A DNA stretch of 64,000 bases from Stenotrophomonas sp. NA06056 (GCF_013364355.1 NZ_CP054931.1:434001-498000); one strand, 5' to 3'. Positions 1 through 8,829 are shown, counted from the first letter of the stretch. The notes: generated by a model not told the origin, from the sequence alone. Numbers and translations are program-made.

Positions 1-1
1 G

Positions 2-679
2 GCAGAGGCCATAGGCCGCCGTGCAGGTCGCGGCGAGATCGGCAGGATCGAGATCGGCTACGTGGGTTCGGCGGTCTATGCCGGTGCGCTGCAGGAGCAG
101 TTGCAGCAGTTCCGCAGTGCCTCGCCCGATGTGGATCTGCAGGTCGGCGAGTGGCCGATGGCCGAACTGCCGGATCTGCTGCTGGACGGTCGCGTCGATG
201 TGGCGTTCTGCCGGCTTCCGATGGAGGTCCCCGATGCGCTTGGTTCGCACATCCTCGTCGAAGACCGGTTCTGCGTAGCATTGCCGGCATCGCATGCACT
301 GGCCCGCGCAGCGTTGCCGGTGCAGCCGGCGCAGTTGGCGAAGGAGGCGTTCATCATGCCGGAGCAGCCCGCAGGTGCTCTGGAGGTCGCGCGCCGTGGT
401 GCGTTCGTGCCGGACATCCGTTCCCGTCCCGGCCATCTTGCCGCCGTACTGGCGCAGGTCGCGGTGGGCGATGGGGCGCTGGCCATCGTGCCGTCGGTCC
501 TGCAGCAGACGCTGCTGCTGCCGGGCGTGGTGTATCTGCCGATCGCCGGGCCTGTCATCGCCTCGACCATTGCGGCGCTGTACCGTGAGCAGGAAACGTC
601 GCCGGTGGTTCGCCGGCTCATCGAGCAGGTGCGTTGCACGCCCGCCCGGCGCATCGACATGCCGCCGTCGCGACGGTAG
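2..679 (+). CDS. LysR-family transcriptional regulator, 5' truncated by window
   Basis: The reading frame is open from the first base. It encodes the effector-binding (PBP2-like) half of a LysR-type regulator: the RGEIGRIEIGYVGS entry into the domain, a DLLLDGRVDVAF hinge segment typical of LysR proteins, and a C-terminal AIVPSVLQQ strand-helix. About 225 residues are visible. The N-terminal winged helix-turn-helix lies outside the window, so the regulated gene cannot be inferred. The frame ends at TAG 677-679. The family assignment is secure from domain shape; the ligand is unknown. Confidence 0.85.
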   Translation, partial: AEAIGRRAGRGEIGRIEIGYVGSAVYAGALQEQLQQFRSASPDVDLQVGEWPMAELPDLLLDGRVDVAFCRLPMEVPDALGSHILVEDRFCVALPASHALARAALPVQPAQLAKEAFIMPEQPAGALEVARRGAFVPDIRSRPGHLAAVLAQVAVGDGALAIVPSVLQQTLLLPGVVYLPIAGPVIASTIAALYREQETSPVVRRLIEQVRCTPARRIDMPPSRR

Positions 680-766
680 CGACGCCCCCGCTTTCACTTC
701 CTCTCCCGCGCACGCGGGTAGGGTGATGTGGCCTGGAATCACCAGGCCTATCAGGGAGTGATATCA

Positions 767-967
767 ATGCGAGCCATCAGGAAAGTGATCGCTGCTGCAG
801 TGTTTGCACTTGCGTGTACCGGTTCGGTGGCGGTGGCCGGTCCGGTCCAACCGTGCGACCTGCCATGCTGGAAGGCCTACCAGGCCTGCGTTGCCAGTGG
901 CAGTGATGCCATGGAGTGCCAGTTCGAATACGATCGCTGTGTCATGGACAGGTGCGGCGCGGTCTGA
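767..967 (+). CDS. Small secreted cysteine-rich protein, unknown function
   Basis: This 66-residue protein is not recognised. The start at 767 is chosen because a GGGAG Shine-Dalgarno motif lies about 6 nt upstream and the frame then opens with a clear signal peptide (MRAIRKVIAAAVFALACTGS, cleavage probably near AVAG). The mature part of about 42 residues contains six cysteines spaced C-X3-C-X6-C-X9-C-X6-C-X4-C around two likely helices (CWKAYQAC and CQFEYDRC). This resembles a disulfide-stapled helical hairpin, but no known family is claimed. It is probably periplasmic or exported and oxidised there. It stands alone between a LysR gene and a VOC gene. Confidence 0.7.
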   Translation: MRAIRKVIAAAVFALACTGSVAVAGPVQPCDLPCWKAYQACVASGSDAMECQFEYDRCVMDRCGAV

Positions 968-1066
968 GGCCTGCATACCGTTCGCAATGAAGGGGCCCGA
1001 TCCATGGGCCTCTTTTCACCTGGCCGCAGCACGCGGTCAGCGGTCGTGATCGTCTGGAGCCGCTAC

Positions 1067-1417
1067 ATGGCTGTAAAACGCGTCGTCGCCAATATCGCCA
1101 GTACCGATCCTGCACAGGCGGCCGCGTTCTACGGCGACATCCTCGGCATGGACATCGTGATGGACCACGGCTGGATCGTCACCTACGGCGGGCAGGGCAC
1201 TGCGCTGGCACAGCTCAGCATTGCCAGCGAAGGTGGATCGGGTACGCCGGTGCCGGATCTTTCGATCGAGGTGGATGATCTGGAGGGCGTACTTGAGCGC
1301 CTGCGACATGCGAACATCGCTCTTGAATACGGCCCAGCTGAAGAGCCATGGGGCGTGCGTCGCTTCTACGTGCGCGACCCGTTCGGGCGCCTGTTGAACA
1401 TTCTCGCCCACGCCTAG
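1067..1417 (+). CDS. VOC (glyoxalase/bleomycin-resistance fold) protein
   Basis: This 116-aa single-module vicinal-oxygen-chelate protein shows paired beta-alpha-beta-beta-beta units: VANIASTDPAQAAAFYGDILG at the N terminus and the typical ending WGVRRFYVRDPFGRLLNIL. The C-terminal DPFGRLLN strand is characteristic of the family, which includes glyoxalases, antibiotic-binding proteins and dioxygenases; the substrate cannot be inferred. The ATG at 1067 is preferred because the VOC fold begins directly after it, although the frame is open further upstream. It is not obviously operonic with its neighbours. Confidence 0.8.
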   Translation: MAVKRVVANIASTDPAQAAAFYGDILGMDIVMDHGWIVTYGGQGTALAQLSIASEGGSGTPVPDLSIEVDDLEGVLERLRHANIALEYGPAEEPWGVRRFYVRDPFGRLLNILAHA

Positions 1418-1433
1418 CCAGCGCGCACCCGAC

Positions 1434-2060
1434 TCAGCGGCGCTTCTTCGCAGGTACCGCCGCCACGCCGACCATGCGCAGGCAATCGGCGACCACCGCA
1501 GCGATGAACGCCTCGGGTGACTGTTCGGGGGCGGCGATCAGATCGTCCGTGGCGCCATGCACGCCGGCGTAGATCAGCGAGGCGGTGACCCGTGGCGCGG
1601 GCAACGACCACAGCCCTGCCTCGACACCGCTTTCGAGGATTGCCGACAACTGCTGCTGGATGGCGTTGCGGTCTGCGTTGCCGCGTTCGTGGTGATGATG
1701 GTTGGCGTAGACCACGTCATGCAGCGCATGCGTGCGCGCATAGATACGGATATTGGCCTCGATCCAGGCGCGCAGACGGGCCTCGCCGGCGGTGGCCGGA
1801 TGCTGCTCGACTGCCAGTTCCACTTCAGCCAGGAAGCGTTCGGTATAGCGCTTGGCCAGCGCCTGCAGGATTTCGCCCTTGGACGCGAAGTACGTATAGA
1901 ACGTTCCCTTGGCGACATCGGCTGCAGCCACGATGTCACTGATGGTGGTCGCTTCCACGCCGCGCGACAGGAACAGCGCCTCGGCAGCGTCCATCAACTC
2001 CTCCAGGCGGATCTCAGCGGGCTTGGTGCGGGACTTGGCTGACGCGTGCGGCGGAATCAT
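1434..2060 (-). CDS. TetR/AcrR-family transcriptional repressor
   Basis: The N-terminal TetR DNA-binding domain is clear: LEELMDAAEALFLSRGVEATTISDIVAAADVAKGTFYTYFASKGEIL, with the diagnostic GTFYTYF recognition-helix region. It is followed by an all-helical ligand domain. It is divergent from an MFS drug-type exporter, and an inverted repeat with TGACTGAC arms lies between them (2115-2151). The classic interpretation is a repressor controlling itself and the pump. An unusual four-histidine run followed by Glu (NHHHHERG) sits in the ligand domain and could bind a metal. The start is uncertain: ATG 2060 is used here and an in-frame ATG at 2096 is the alternative. Confidence 0.85.
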   Translation of the reverse strand: MIPPHASAKSRTKPAEIRLEELMDAAEALFLSRGVEATTISDIVAAADVAKGTFYTYFASKGEILQALAKRYTERFLAEVELAVEQHPATAGEARLRAWIEANIRIYARTHALHDVVYANHHHHERGNADRNAIQQQLSAILESGVEAGLWSLPAPRVTASLIYAGVHGATDDLIAAPEQSPEAFIAAVVADCLRMVGVAAVPAKKRR

Positions 2061-2114
2061 CGGCGGCGATCCGGACTGGAAGAGGGTGGGCGCCATTCTA
2101 AGGCGCGGACAGCA

Positions 2115-2151
2115 TTGACTGACCGCCAGTCATTGACTGACGGTCAGTCAA
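2115..2151. promoter_or_regulatory. TetR-type operator between tetR and MFS genes
   Basis: A perfect 9+1+9 palindrome (TTGACTGACGGTCAGTCAA, 2133-2151) is preceded immediately by a degenerate copy (TTGACTGACCGCCAGTCA from 2115). Tandem or overlapping TGACTGAC inverted repeats between a tetR gene and a divergent pump are typical operators of this family. The position would block the MFS promoter and the tetR promoter together. The assignment is inferred from symmetry and location. Confidence 0.7.
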
Positions 2152-2192
2152 TGGATAGTGTATGCGTCGATGTTCCTTCTGGGTTTTCCGGC

Positions 2193-3665
2193 ATGCAACG
2201 CTTTCGACGCCCAGCCCTGGTGCTGGCGGCCTATCTCGGTACCTTCCTGGCGTCGTTGGACATCAGCATCGTCAACGTCGCACTGCCGACACTGCAGACC
2301 GCACTGCGGACCGACATCGCCGGGCTGCAATGGGTCATCAATGCCTACGCGATCGCACTGTCGGCGTTCATGCTTTCGGCCGGTCCGCTGGGCGATCGAC
2401 ATGGGCAGCGGCGGGTGTGGCTGGCCAGTGTCGCCACCTTCATCGCCGGCTCGCTGGTGTGTGCCGGCGCCGGCAGTCTGCAGGTGCTGGTGATGGGACG
2501 TGCGATCCAGGGAGTGGCCGGTGCGCTGCTGATCCCCAGCGCCATGCCGATCCTCAGCCATGCCTTCCCCGATCCCCGGCAGCGGGCAAGGGTGATCGGC
2601 GGCTGGTCGGCCTTCAGTGCTCTGGCGCTGGTGCTGGGGCCGCTGCTGGGCGGCGTACTGGTGGAGCGGGCAGGATGGCCGAGCATCTTTCTGATCAACC
2701 TGCCACTGGGGTTGCTGGCGATCGCGCTTGGGGCCTGGGGCATTCCCGAGCGTCGGCACCCGCAGCATGCTGCGCTGGATCCGGCAGGACAACTGCTGAG
2801 CATCGTCGCGTTGGCGGCGCTGAGCTATGGACTGATCGGCATCGGCGAGCATGGGGTGGCGGCGCCTCGGACCGTGCTGGCGCTGGCCGTGGCCGTTGCG
2901 GGCCTGATGGCCTTCGGCTGTGTGGAACGACGGGTCGCGCGCCCGCTGCTGCCGCTGGACCTGTTGGCGGATCATCGCTTCCGCCTGCTCAACGTCGCGT
3001 CCTTCGTACTGGGCTTCAGCGCCTACGCCAGCCTGTTCTTCCTGTCGCTGTTCTTCCAGCAGGTGCAGGGCGGCAACGCCGCCGCCGCGGGGCTGCAGCT
3101 GGTGCCACAGTTCCTGATGATGGGTGGGGTTTCGCTGCTGTTTGGCCGCATTGTCGGGCGGATTGGCTTGCCGGTAGCGCTGGTGACCGGCTACGCGCTG
3201 GCCGGTATTGCCCTGTGTGCAATGCCAGGCCTCGATGCCACCAGCACGCGCGCGCATGCAACGCTGCTTCTGTTGCTGCTGGGGGCCGGCATGGGGCTGG
3301 CGGTGCCCGCGACGGGCATGGCGGTGATGGGCCACGTGCCGCCGCAGCGCGCGGGTATCGCCTCGGCGACGATGAATGCACTACGCCAGGCGGGGATGAG
3401 CGTGGGCATCGCGCTGCTGGGCAGCGTGATGAGCCAGCGCGCTGTACAGCACCTCATTGTCGCTGCCCATGCCGCCGGCCAACCGCAGGTGGCGCTGCAA
3501 GCGCGTCGGCTCATCCTTGAACCTGCGATGGCGTCCAGTTCACCGCATGTGCTGGGCTACTACCGCGCGGCCATGGCCAGCGGGTTCGCCTGGGCGATGG
3601 CGCTGGCCGGTGCGCTGGCGGTGCTGACAGCCTTTGCCCTGCATCGCCGGTACATGGCGCAGTGA
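2193..3665 (+). CDS. MFS transporter, DHA2 (14-TM) drug:H+ antiporter family
   Basis: This is a 490-aa polytopic inner-membrane protein with about 14 hydrophobic segments. TM1 carries LASLDISIVNVALPTLQ, the DHA2 signature around TM1. Motif A appears as GPLGDRHGQRRVW between TM2 and TM3, and the family motif QGVAGALLIPSAMPIL lies in TM4. It probably exports toxic amphipathic compounds in exchange for protons. It is transcribed away from the adjacent tetR and is very likely repressed by it. The start at 2193 is preferred because an earlier ATG (2151) would sit inside the operator palindrome. Confidence 0.85.
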   Translation: MQRFRRPALVLAAYLGTFLASLDISIVNVALPTLQTALRTDIAGLQWVINAYAIALSAFMLSAGPLGDRHGQRRVWLASVATFIAGSLVCAGAGSLQVLVMGRAIQGVAGALLIPSAMPILSHAFPDPRQRARVIGGWSAFSALALVLGPLLGGVLVERAGWPSIFLINLPLGLLAIALGAWGIPERRHPQHAALDPAGQLLSIVALAALSYGLIGIGEHGVAAPRTVLALAVAVAGLMAFGCVERRVARPLLPLDLLADHRFRLLNVASFVLGFSAYASLFFLSLFFQQVQGGNAAAAGLQLVPQFLMMGGVSLLFGRIVGRIGLPVALVTGYALAGIALCAMPGLDATSTRAHATLLLLLLGAGMGLAVPATGMAVMGHVPPQRAGIASATMNALRQAGMSVGIALLGSVMSQRAVQHLIVAAHAAGQPQVALQARRLILEPAMASSSPHVLGYYRAAMASGFAWAMALAGALAVLTAFALHRRYMAQ

Positions 3666-3675
3666 CCGCAACAAC

Positions 3676-3966
3676 TCATCCTTGCTGACCGGTGCCGGAT
3701 TTGCCGGGCGTGTCCTGCTGTTGCTGGCGGGCACTGGCATGCCGTGCATGGCCACCCTCACGACCGATCGCGGCCATGTGCTGGCGATCCTGGCTGATCG
3801 CTTCACCGCCCTTGCGCCCCGCCACCCGGGCCTCGGCCGGGCTGAACTGGTGCGCGTTGCCGGATGCGTGGGCTGCCCGCCCTCCTTTCGACGCGATTGC
3901 GCGCTGTTTGTCTTCGTCCATCGAGGCAAAGCCTCGAAGGCTGCTGCCACTGCGTGAGTTGGTCAT
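3676..3966 (-). CDS. KGG-motif stress-induced protein
   Basis: This 96-aa basic, hydrophilic protein carries repeated Lys/Glu-Gly-Gly motifs: DKQRAIASKGGRAAH, AGRKGGEAIS and IGREGGHARH. These match the short KGG-repeat family that includes YciG/GsiB-like general stress proteins, which are induced by stationary phase, salt or drying in other bacteria. The start at 3966 has a GGAG motif about 8 nt upstream. The C terminus is Gln-rich. It converges with the MFS gene only 10 bp away, with no terminator hairpin visible between them. Confidence 0.8.
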   Translation of the reverse strand: MTNSRSGSSLRGFASMDEDKQRAIASKGGRAAHASGNAHQFSPAEARVAGRKGGEAISQDRQHMAAIGREGGHARHASARQQQQDTPGKSGTGQQG

Positions 3967-4278
3967 TACCGGTCTCCGGGTGTGGACATGCGTCGCTGCC
4001 ATCAGTGTCGGTCCCTTGTGGCATGGAGCAGGCTAAAGACAGGTCGAGGTGGGCTGTACGAGGCTCACATGTCCTGCGCACGCGTTTGACGACCGGTTAC
4101 CGCACGCGGGTCCGGGATCCACATCCGATCATCGCGGCGGCGGCACCCTGCCATGATCGAGTCCACGCCGTCGGCCAGATGCGGATGGCATGCAGAATGT
4201 CATCGGTTCCTATCGCCGATGCCATCGGGCTTGCCTAGAATCGGGATATCCCGGTAGATCCCGGGCGCTGTCGAGTGA
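3967..4278. other. Intergenic, no gene seen
   Basis: This 312-bp spacer separates the divergent KGG-protein and SDR genes and must hold both promoters. No convincing sigma70 pair, operator, REP element or coding frame with good features was recognised. Confidence 0.5.
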
Positions 4279-5181
4279 ATGGATTCAATGAAGATTCTGC
4301 TGACCGGAAGTTCCGGGCGGATAGGGCGCGCGATCTTCGGTGCGCTGGCCGGTGCCAATGAGGTGGTGGGGCTGGACCGCAGCCCTTTTGCCACCACGCG
4401 CGTCATTGCCGATGTCACCGATCGCCGGGCGCTGGAGCGCGCTGTGCAGGGCGTCGATGCCGTGATCCACACTGCGGCACTGCACGCCCCCCACGTGGGC
4501 CTGGTACCCGACGCGGTGTTCCAGCAGATCAACGTGGACGCGACCGCGAACCTGCTGCTGCTGGCGCGCGAGGCCGGCGTGCAGCGCTTCGTGCTGACCA
4601 GTACCACGGCGTTGTATGGCCATGCCGTGGTGTCCGGTGGCTGCCGTTGGATCGACGAGGACACCGAGCCGCTGCCCCGCACGATCTACCACCGCACCAA
4701 GCTGCAGGCTGAGGCGGCCGCCGAAGCAGCGGCCAGCGCAACGTTCACCGTGCGCGTGCTGCGGATGGCGCGCTGCTTCCCCGAGCCGCCTGACCGCATG
4801 GCGATGTTCCGCCTGCACCGCGGCATCGATGCGCGCGACGTGGCCAGCGCGCATGCCGCGCTGCTCCACGATGAAGGCGCGCCCTTCCAGCGCTACCTCG
4901 CGTGCGCACCGACGCCCTTCCGGCGCGAGGACTGCCTGCAGCTGGCCGCCGATCCGCGCCAGGTGCTGGCGCGCCGCGCGCCGCAGTTGCTGGCCGAGTT
5001 CGAGCGTCGTGGCTGGCCGCTGCCGCTCAGCATCGACCGGGTCTATGACAGCAGCCGGATGCGCGCAGCGCTGGGCTGGCAGCCGCGCTTCGGTCCGGAG
5101 GACGTTCTGCAGCAGTACGCCGCAGGCAGTATCGAGGTGCTGCCCCGTGCGGAGTGGATCCGCGACCGGGTTGCCGAGTAG
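4279..5181 (+). CDS. NAD(P)-dependent epimerase/dehydratase (extended SDR)
   Basis: This 300-aa Rossmann-fold protein has an N-terminal cofactor-binding KILLTGSSGRIGRAIFG (GxxGxxG), an acidic DVTD segment, AAL after strand 4, LTSTTALYG at strand 5, and the catalytic YHRTK (YxxxK). It belongs to the NAD-dependent epimerase/dehydratase group acting on nucleotide sugars or related metabolites; the substrate is unknown. The C-terminal YDSSRMRAALGWQPRF is typical of sugar epimerases. An in-frame ATG at 4288 is an equally plausible start, three codons downstream. It is a single gene. Confidence 0.85.
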   Translation: MDSMKILLTGSSGRIGRAIFGALAGANEVVGLDRSPFATTRVIADVTDRRALERAVQGVDAVIHTAALHAPHVGLVPDAVFQQINVDATANLLLLAREAGVQRFVLTSTTALYGHAVVSGGCRWIDEDTEPLPRTIYHRTKLQAEAAAEAAASATFTVRVLRMARCFPEPPDRMAMFRLHRGIDARDVASAHAALLHDEGAPFQRYLACAPTPFRREDCLQLAADPRQVLARRAPQLLAEFERRGWPLPLSIDRVYDSSRMRAALGWQPRFGPEDVLQQYAAGSIEVLPRAEWIRDRVAE

Positions 5182-5390
5182 TACAGGCCGGCGTCGACGG
5201 CCGCAGCTGAGCAGGTTCAGGTTTGCGCGCGCGCCGAGCCTCAACCTCGGCCGGCAATGGCCGCTAAACCGGTGCGCGCCTTCCCGCGCCGGGTTCCGAT
5301 CCGGCGGGGCTGGCGGCCCGCGCGATGGATTGCGCATCTGCGCGGTGCCCTGGTGGCACCGGTCGACCTGAACTGCCTGCGGATCCTCCC

Positions 5391-7925
5391 ATGTCTTCTT
5401 CCCGTTCCGTCGCTGCCCGCCGCCCCGGCAGCATCGCCCACAAGCTGATGCTGGGCACCGCGGTGATCGCGTTGCTGTGCTTCGGCGCGACCGCGTTCCT
5501 GATCTATCACCAGGCCAGTTCGGCGCTGGTGTCGTCCTCGCGCCAGACCATGGCCAGCGAAGCCCGTGCCGAGGCGCGCCAGGTGGCTGCCGACCTGGGC
5601 ACGGCCTTCGCCAGCAACGATGCGATGGTGGAAACCGTGCTAGCCCAGCGTGCGCGCGGCGATGCACCCGATCGCGCCAGCCTGGCCAATGTCATTGGCG
5701 AGCAGCTGCACGCGCACCCGGAATGGCTGGGCAAGAGCACCATGTGGGAAGCCAACGCTTTCGACGGCAAGGATGCGGAGTTCGTCAACAGCGAAGCGCA
5801 CGATGCCACCGGCCGCTACATGAGCTATTGGGCCTGGCAGGACGGCAAGCCGCAGCAGTCGACGATGACCGACTACACCGAGACGCCCAGCGGCTCGGGC
5901 AACTGGTACATGGTGCCCAGCCGCGACAAGCAGCCGCTGGTCAGCGAGCCCTACGCCTACGATATCGGTGGCAAGCAGGTGCTGATGAGCACGCTGAGCA
6001 CCCCGATTGTCGAGAACGGCACCTTCCTTGGTGTCTTCACCGTCGACTTCTCGCTGGACGCGCTGCAGAAGCACCTGGCCACGCTGACGCCGATGGGCGC
6101 CGGACGCGTCGAACTGCTTTCACCGAAGGGCGTAGTGCTGGCCTCGGCCGATGCTGCCGAGATCGGCAAGCCGCGTACCGATGCCGCCACCCTCGGGATG
6201 CTGGCGCAGATCGCCGCTGACAAGACGTACGAAGCGTTCGAGCCCGATGCTGCCGGCAACGTGCGCCTGTACGTGCCGTTGCAGGTGGGGGACGCGCCGC
6301 AGCGTTTCGCGCTGGGTGTGGTGGTGCCGCATGCGGTGATCGTCGCGCAGGCCCGCGAGCTGCTGTGGATCATCCTGCTGGTGGGGGTGGTGGCCGCGCT
6401 GGTGCTCAGTGGCGGTGTCTACGTGCTGCTGCAGCGGCTGGCCGTGCGCCCGCTGGCGCAGGCGGTGCGTATCGCCGGCGACGTGGCTGCGGGCAAGCTG
6501 GATACCGCCATGCCGGCGCGGGGCAACGATGAAGTGGGCCGTCTGCTGGACGCGATGCAGGGCATGCGCGGTCAGCTGCAGGCGGTGATGGCCGCACAGG
6601 CGGAGATGGCGCGCCGCCATGATGCCGGTGAAATCAGCTATCGCATGGATGCCTCGGTGTTCCCCGGCGAGTACGGCCGCATGGTGGCCGACAGCAACCA
6701 GCTGGTCGCCGACAGCAACACCGTCACCCAGCGCCTGGTCGAAGTGATGCAGCGCTATGCGGTGGGCGACCTGAGCATGGACATGGAAGCACTGCCAGGC
6801 GAAAAGGCGGTGTTCACCGCTGCCATGGCAACCACCAAGTCCAACCTGGCGGCGATCAACGAGCAGATCCAGCAGTTGGCCGCCGCAGCAGCGGCCGGCG
6901 ATTTCGCGGTGCGCGGCGATGCCCAGCGCTTCGAGCATGACTTCCGCCGCATGGTGGAAACCCTCAACACCATGATGCAGGTCAGCGACCACAACCTGGC
7001 CGCGCTGTCGACGTTGCTGCGCGCCATCGCCGCCGGTGACCTGAGCACGCGGATGGAAGGTGACTTCCACGGGGTGTTCGCGGTGATGCGCGATGATGCC
7101 AACAGCACCGTGCAGCAGTTGACCCAGATCGTCGGCCAGATCCAGCAGTCTGCTGCCAGCATCCGTCTGGCCGCAGGCGAGATCGCTTCCGGCAACAGCG
7201 ACCTGTCGCGCCGTACCGAACAGCAGGCCGCCAACCTCGAAGAAACCGCCGCGTCCATGGAGGAACTCACCTCCACCGTGCGCCAGAACGCCGATCACGC
7301 GCTGCAGGCCAACAAGCTGGCGGCCTCGGCCGCGGGCGTTGCCAGCGAAGGCGGGCAGGTGGTCAGCCAGGTGGTGCAGACCATGGAGCAGATCGAGACC
7401 TCGTCGCAGCGCATCGCCGAGATCATCTCGGTGATCGACGGCATCGCCTTCCAGACCAACATCCTGGCCTTGAATGCAGCGGTGGAAGCCGCGCGCGCGG
7501 GCGAACAGGGGCGTGGCTTCGCGGTGGTTGCCAGCGAAGTGCGCGCGCTGGCGCAGCGCTCGGCGGGCGCGGCCAAGGAGATCAAGGAGCTGATCGATGC
7601 CTCGGTCGGCCATGTCGGCGCCGGTGCGCAGCTGGTGCATGGCGCTGGCCGCACGATGCAGGAAATCGTCGGCCAGGTCGGCCGTGTCAACGAGATCATG
7701 GCCGAGATCTCGGCGGCCTCGCGCGAACAGTCGGCCGGTATCGAGCAGGTCAACCAGACCGTGGTGCAGATGGACGAGACCACCCAGCAGAATGCTGCGC
7801 TGGTTGAAGAAGCCACGGCGGCGGCACGGGCGATGGAAGAACAGGCCGAGCAGCTGGCGGTGGCGGTGTCACGCTTCCGCCTGCAGGCTGACACCCGCTC
7901 GACTGCCACGTTGCGCGCTGCCTGA
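5391..7925 (+). CDS. Methyl-accepting chemotaxis protein with periplasmic Cache domain and several HAMP units
   Basis: This is an 844-aa chemoreceptor. TM1 lies at about residues 15-35. A periplasmic sensor region of about 280 residues has double-Cache features ([20 protein letters not shown]). TM2 is near residues 323-346 ([19 protein letters not shown]). Several HAMP-like modules follow, with recurring AGDLS or GDLS turns. The cytoplasmic coiled coil then carries the signalling tip [20 protein letters not shown] at about 680-700. No CheR-docking pentapeptide is present at the C terminus (ends TLRAA). The sensed ligand is unknown. Family assignment is certain. The gene is monocistronic and ends at a perfect hairpin (7943-7966). 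Confidence 0.93.
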   Translation: MSSSRSVAARRPGSIAHKLMLGTAVIALLCFGATAFLIYHQASSALVSSSRQTMASEARAEARQVAADLGTAFASNDAMVETVLAQRARGDAPDRASLANVIGEQLHAHPEWLGKSTMWEANAFDGKDAEFVNSEAHDATGRYMSYWAWQDGKPQQSTMTDYTETPSGSGNWYMVPSRDKQPLVSEPYAYDIGGKQVLMSTLSTPIVENGTFLGVFTVDFSLDALQKHLATLTPMGAGRVELLSPKGVVLASADAAEIGKPRTDAATLGMLAQIAADKTYEAFEPDAAGNVRLYVPLQVGDAPQRFALGVVVPHAVIVAQARELLWIILLVGVVAALVLSGGVYVLLQRLAVRPLAQAVRIAGDVAAGKLDTAMPARGNDEVGRLLDAMQGMRGQLQAVMAAQAEMARRHDAGEISYRMDASVFPGEYGRMVADSNQLVADSNTVTQRLVEVMQRYAVGDLSMDMEALPGEKAVFTAAMATTKSNLAAINEQIQQLAAAAAAGDFAVRGDAQRFEHDFRRMVETLNTMMQVSDHNLAALSTLLRAIAAGDLSTRMEGDFHGVFAVMRDDANSTVQQLTQIVGQIQQSAASIRLAAGEIASGNSDLSRRTEQQAANLEETAASMEELTSTVRQNADHALQANKLAASAAGVASEGGQVVSQVVQTMEQIETSSQRIAEIISVIDGIAFQTNILALNAAVEAARAGEQGRGFAVVASEVRALAQRSAGAAKEIKELIDASVGHVGAGAQLVHGAGRTMQEIVGQVGRVNEIMAEISAASREQSAGIEQVNQTVVQMDETTQQNAALVEEATAAARAMEEQAEQLAVAVSRFRLQADTRSTATLRAA

Positions 7926-7942
7926 CTGGGGCCGTGAACGAA

Positions 7943-7966
7943 GACGCCCGGCCAAGGCCGGGCGTC
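7943..7966. terminator. Hairpin between convergent MCP and DUF2628 genes
   Basis: A perfect 11-bp GC-rich stem (GACGCCCGGCC) with an AA loop lies between two convergent genes. There is no strong U-tract on either strand, so it may act as a weak bidirectional terminator or mRNA 3' end stabiliser. Confidence 0.6.
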
Positions 7967-7997
7967 GATGTGCTGCTGTGCTGCCGAGCGCTGGGGC

Positions 7998-8384
7998 TTA
8001 GAACATGCCTTCGAAGGGGTTCCAGCTGGTGTTGCCCTTCACCTGTTCCAGGTAGTAGCTGTAGTTGGTGCTCGACGCCACCAGGAAGTTCATTGCGATG
8101 AACAGTGCACGGGCCACGATGTCCGGCAGCACCAGGCTGACCGCGACCAGCACGATGTTGATGCCGATCACCACCAGCGCCTTGCGCCACATGCCCAGGA
8201 TGAACAGATAGATCGCGCCGAAGAAGAAGGCGAAGAAGTTCAGGTTGATCTTCAGGCGGTCGCCGAAGGACAGCGCCTTCCAGGCCTGCTTGAAGCCGGG
8301 CTCCTTGGGGGCGCCGTGCTGCTGGAAGAAGTTGAAGCGGAACTGCCATTTCGGACTGAAGCGGGTCAGGTCGACGGTATTCAT
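7998..8384 (-). CDS. DUF2628 membrane protein
   Basis: This 128-aa protein has the DUF2628 signature: a soluble N terminus WQFRFNFFQQHGAPKEPGF, a conserved LKINLNFFAFFFGAIYLF helix, GMWRKALVVIG, then a second hydrophobic span LVAVSLVLPDIVARALFI. It is probably an inner-membrane protein with two or three TM helices. The family (E. coli YigF-like) has no established biochemical role. A 12-bp palindrome, GAAAACGTTTTC, lies 24 bp upstream of the start and could be a regulator site. Confidence 0.85.
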   Translation of the reverse strand: MNTVDLTRFSPKWQFRFNFFQQHGAPKEPGFKQAWKALSFGDRLKINLNFFAFFFGAIYLFILGMWRKALVVIGINIVLVAVSLVLPDIVARALFIAMNFLVASSTNYSYYLEQVKGNTSWNPFEGMF

Positions 8385-8407
8385 GTAAGTAGGGACGTCC
8401 CTGTTAG

Positions 8408-8419
8408 GAAAACGTTTTC
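8408..8419. promoter_or_regulatory. Palindrome GAAAACGTTTTC upstream of DUF2628 gene
   Basis: This perfect 12-bp palindrome with a central CG is the shape of a LacI/GalR-family operator. It sits 24 bp upstream of the minus-strand gene starting at 8384. No LacI-type regulator is encoded in the window, so the binding factor is unknown. Confidence 0.35.
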
Positions 8420-8601
8420 ATGATAAGTGGGTCGCATTCAGCAAACCAGCGTGGAGCGTCAAAAATGTGACGTTCCTGCGGCAATGTGCTTGCGTCCCGG
8501 TGCCGCACCGTCACCCACCCGCCTTGTTTTTAGGATAGGGTGCGCAGTTCCGCTGCCACCCCCGCTGTTACGGGTAGCAGCGGTATGTCCATGGAGGTTG
8601 C

Positions 8602-8772
8602 ATGACCACACCTGCTACACCGGAAAACGCACCCGGACCGGTGCTTCTGCCGACACCCGAAGTGGTGCAGGCACAACAACTGCTCGCCCGCCAGCAACTG
8701 GCGGTGGCGATGGACCGTGCTCGCATCGCGGCAAGCCGCGACGCGGCGCCGGCCGTGCTGGAAAACGACTGA
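8602..8772 (+). CDS. Putative 56-aa protein
   Basis: This short frame encodes MTTPATPENAPGPVLLPTPE followed by an amphipathic helix ([25 protein letters not shown]) and ends with AVLEND. It is supported by a strong GGAGG ribosome-binding site 5 nt before ATG 8602 and by an uninterrupted in-frame stop at 8770-8772. It has no signal peptide or membrane segment and no recognised family. The upstream 200 bp contains no other gene, so it would be transcribed alone. It converges with the TonB receptor gene across a perfect 13-bp hairpin. Confidence 0.5.
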   Translation: MTTPATPENAPGPVLLPTPEVVQAQQLLARQQLAVAMDRARIAASRDAAPAVLEND

Positions 8773-8789
8773 TACCGGGAATCCCGCCA

Positions 8790-8820
8790 CGATCGCGCTG
8801 GCCTGCTGCCAGCGCGATCG
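8790..8820. terminator. Hairpin between 56-aa ORF and TonB receptor
   Basis: A perfect 13-bp stem (CGATCGCGCTGGC) with a 5-nt CTGCT loop lies between convergent reading frames. No U-tract follows on either strand. Confidence 0.5.
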
Positions 8821-8829
8821 CAGTGCGCA

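Noticed and set aside
5182..5390. Possible c-di-GMP riboswitch upstream of the chemoreceptor
   Set aside because: GC-rich, self-complementary leader but no conserved GEMM motifs or tetraloop receptor were found.
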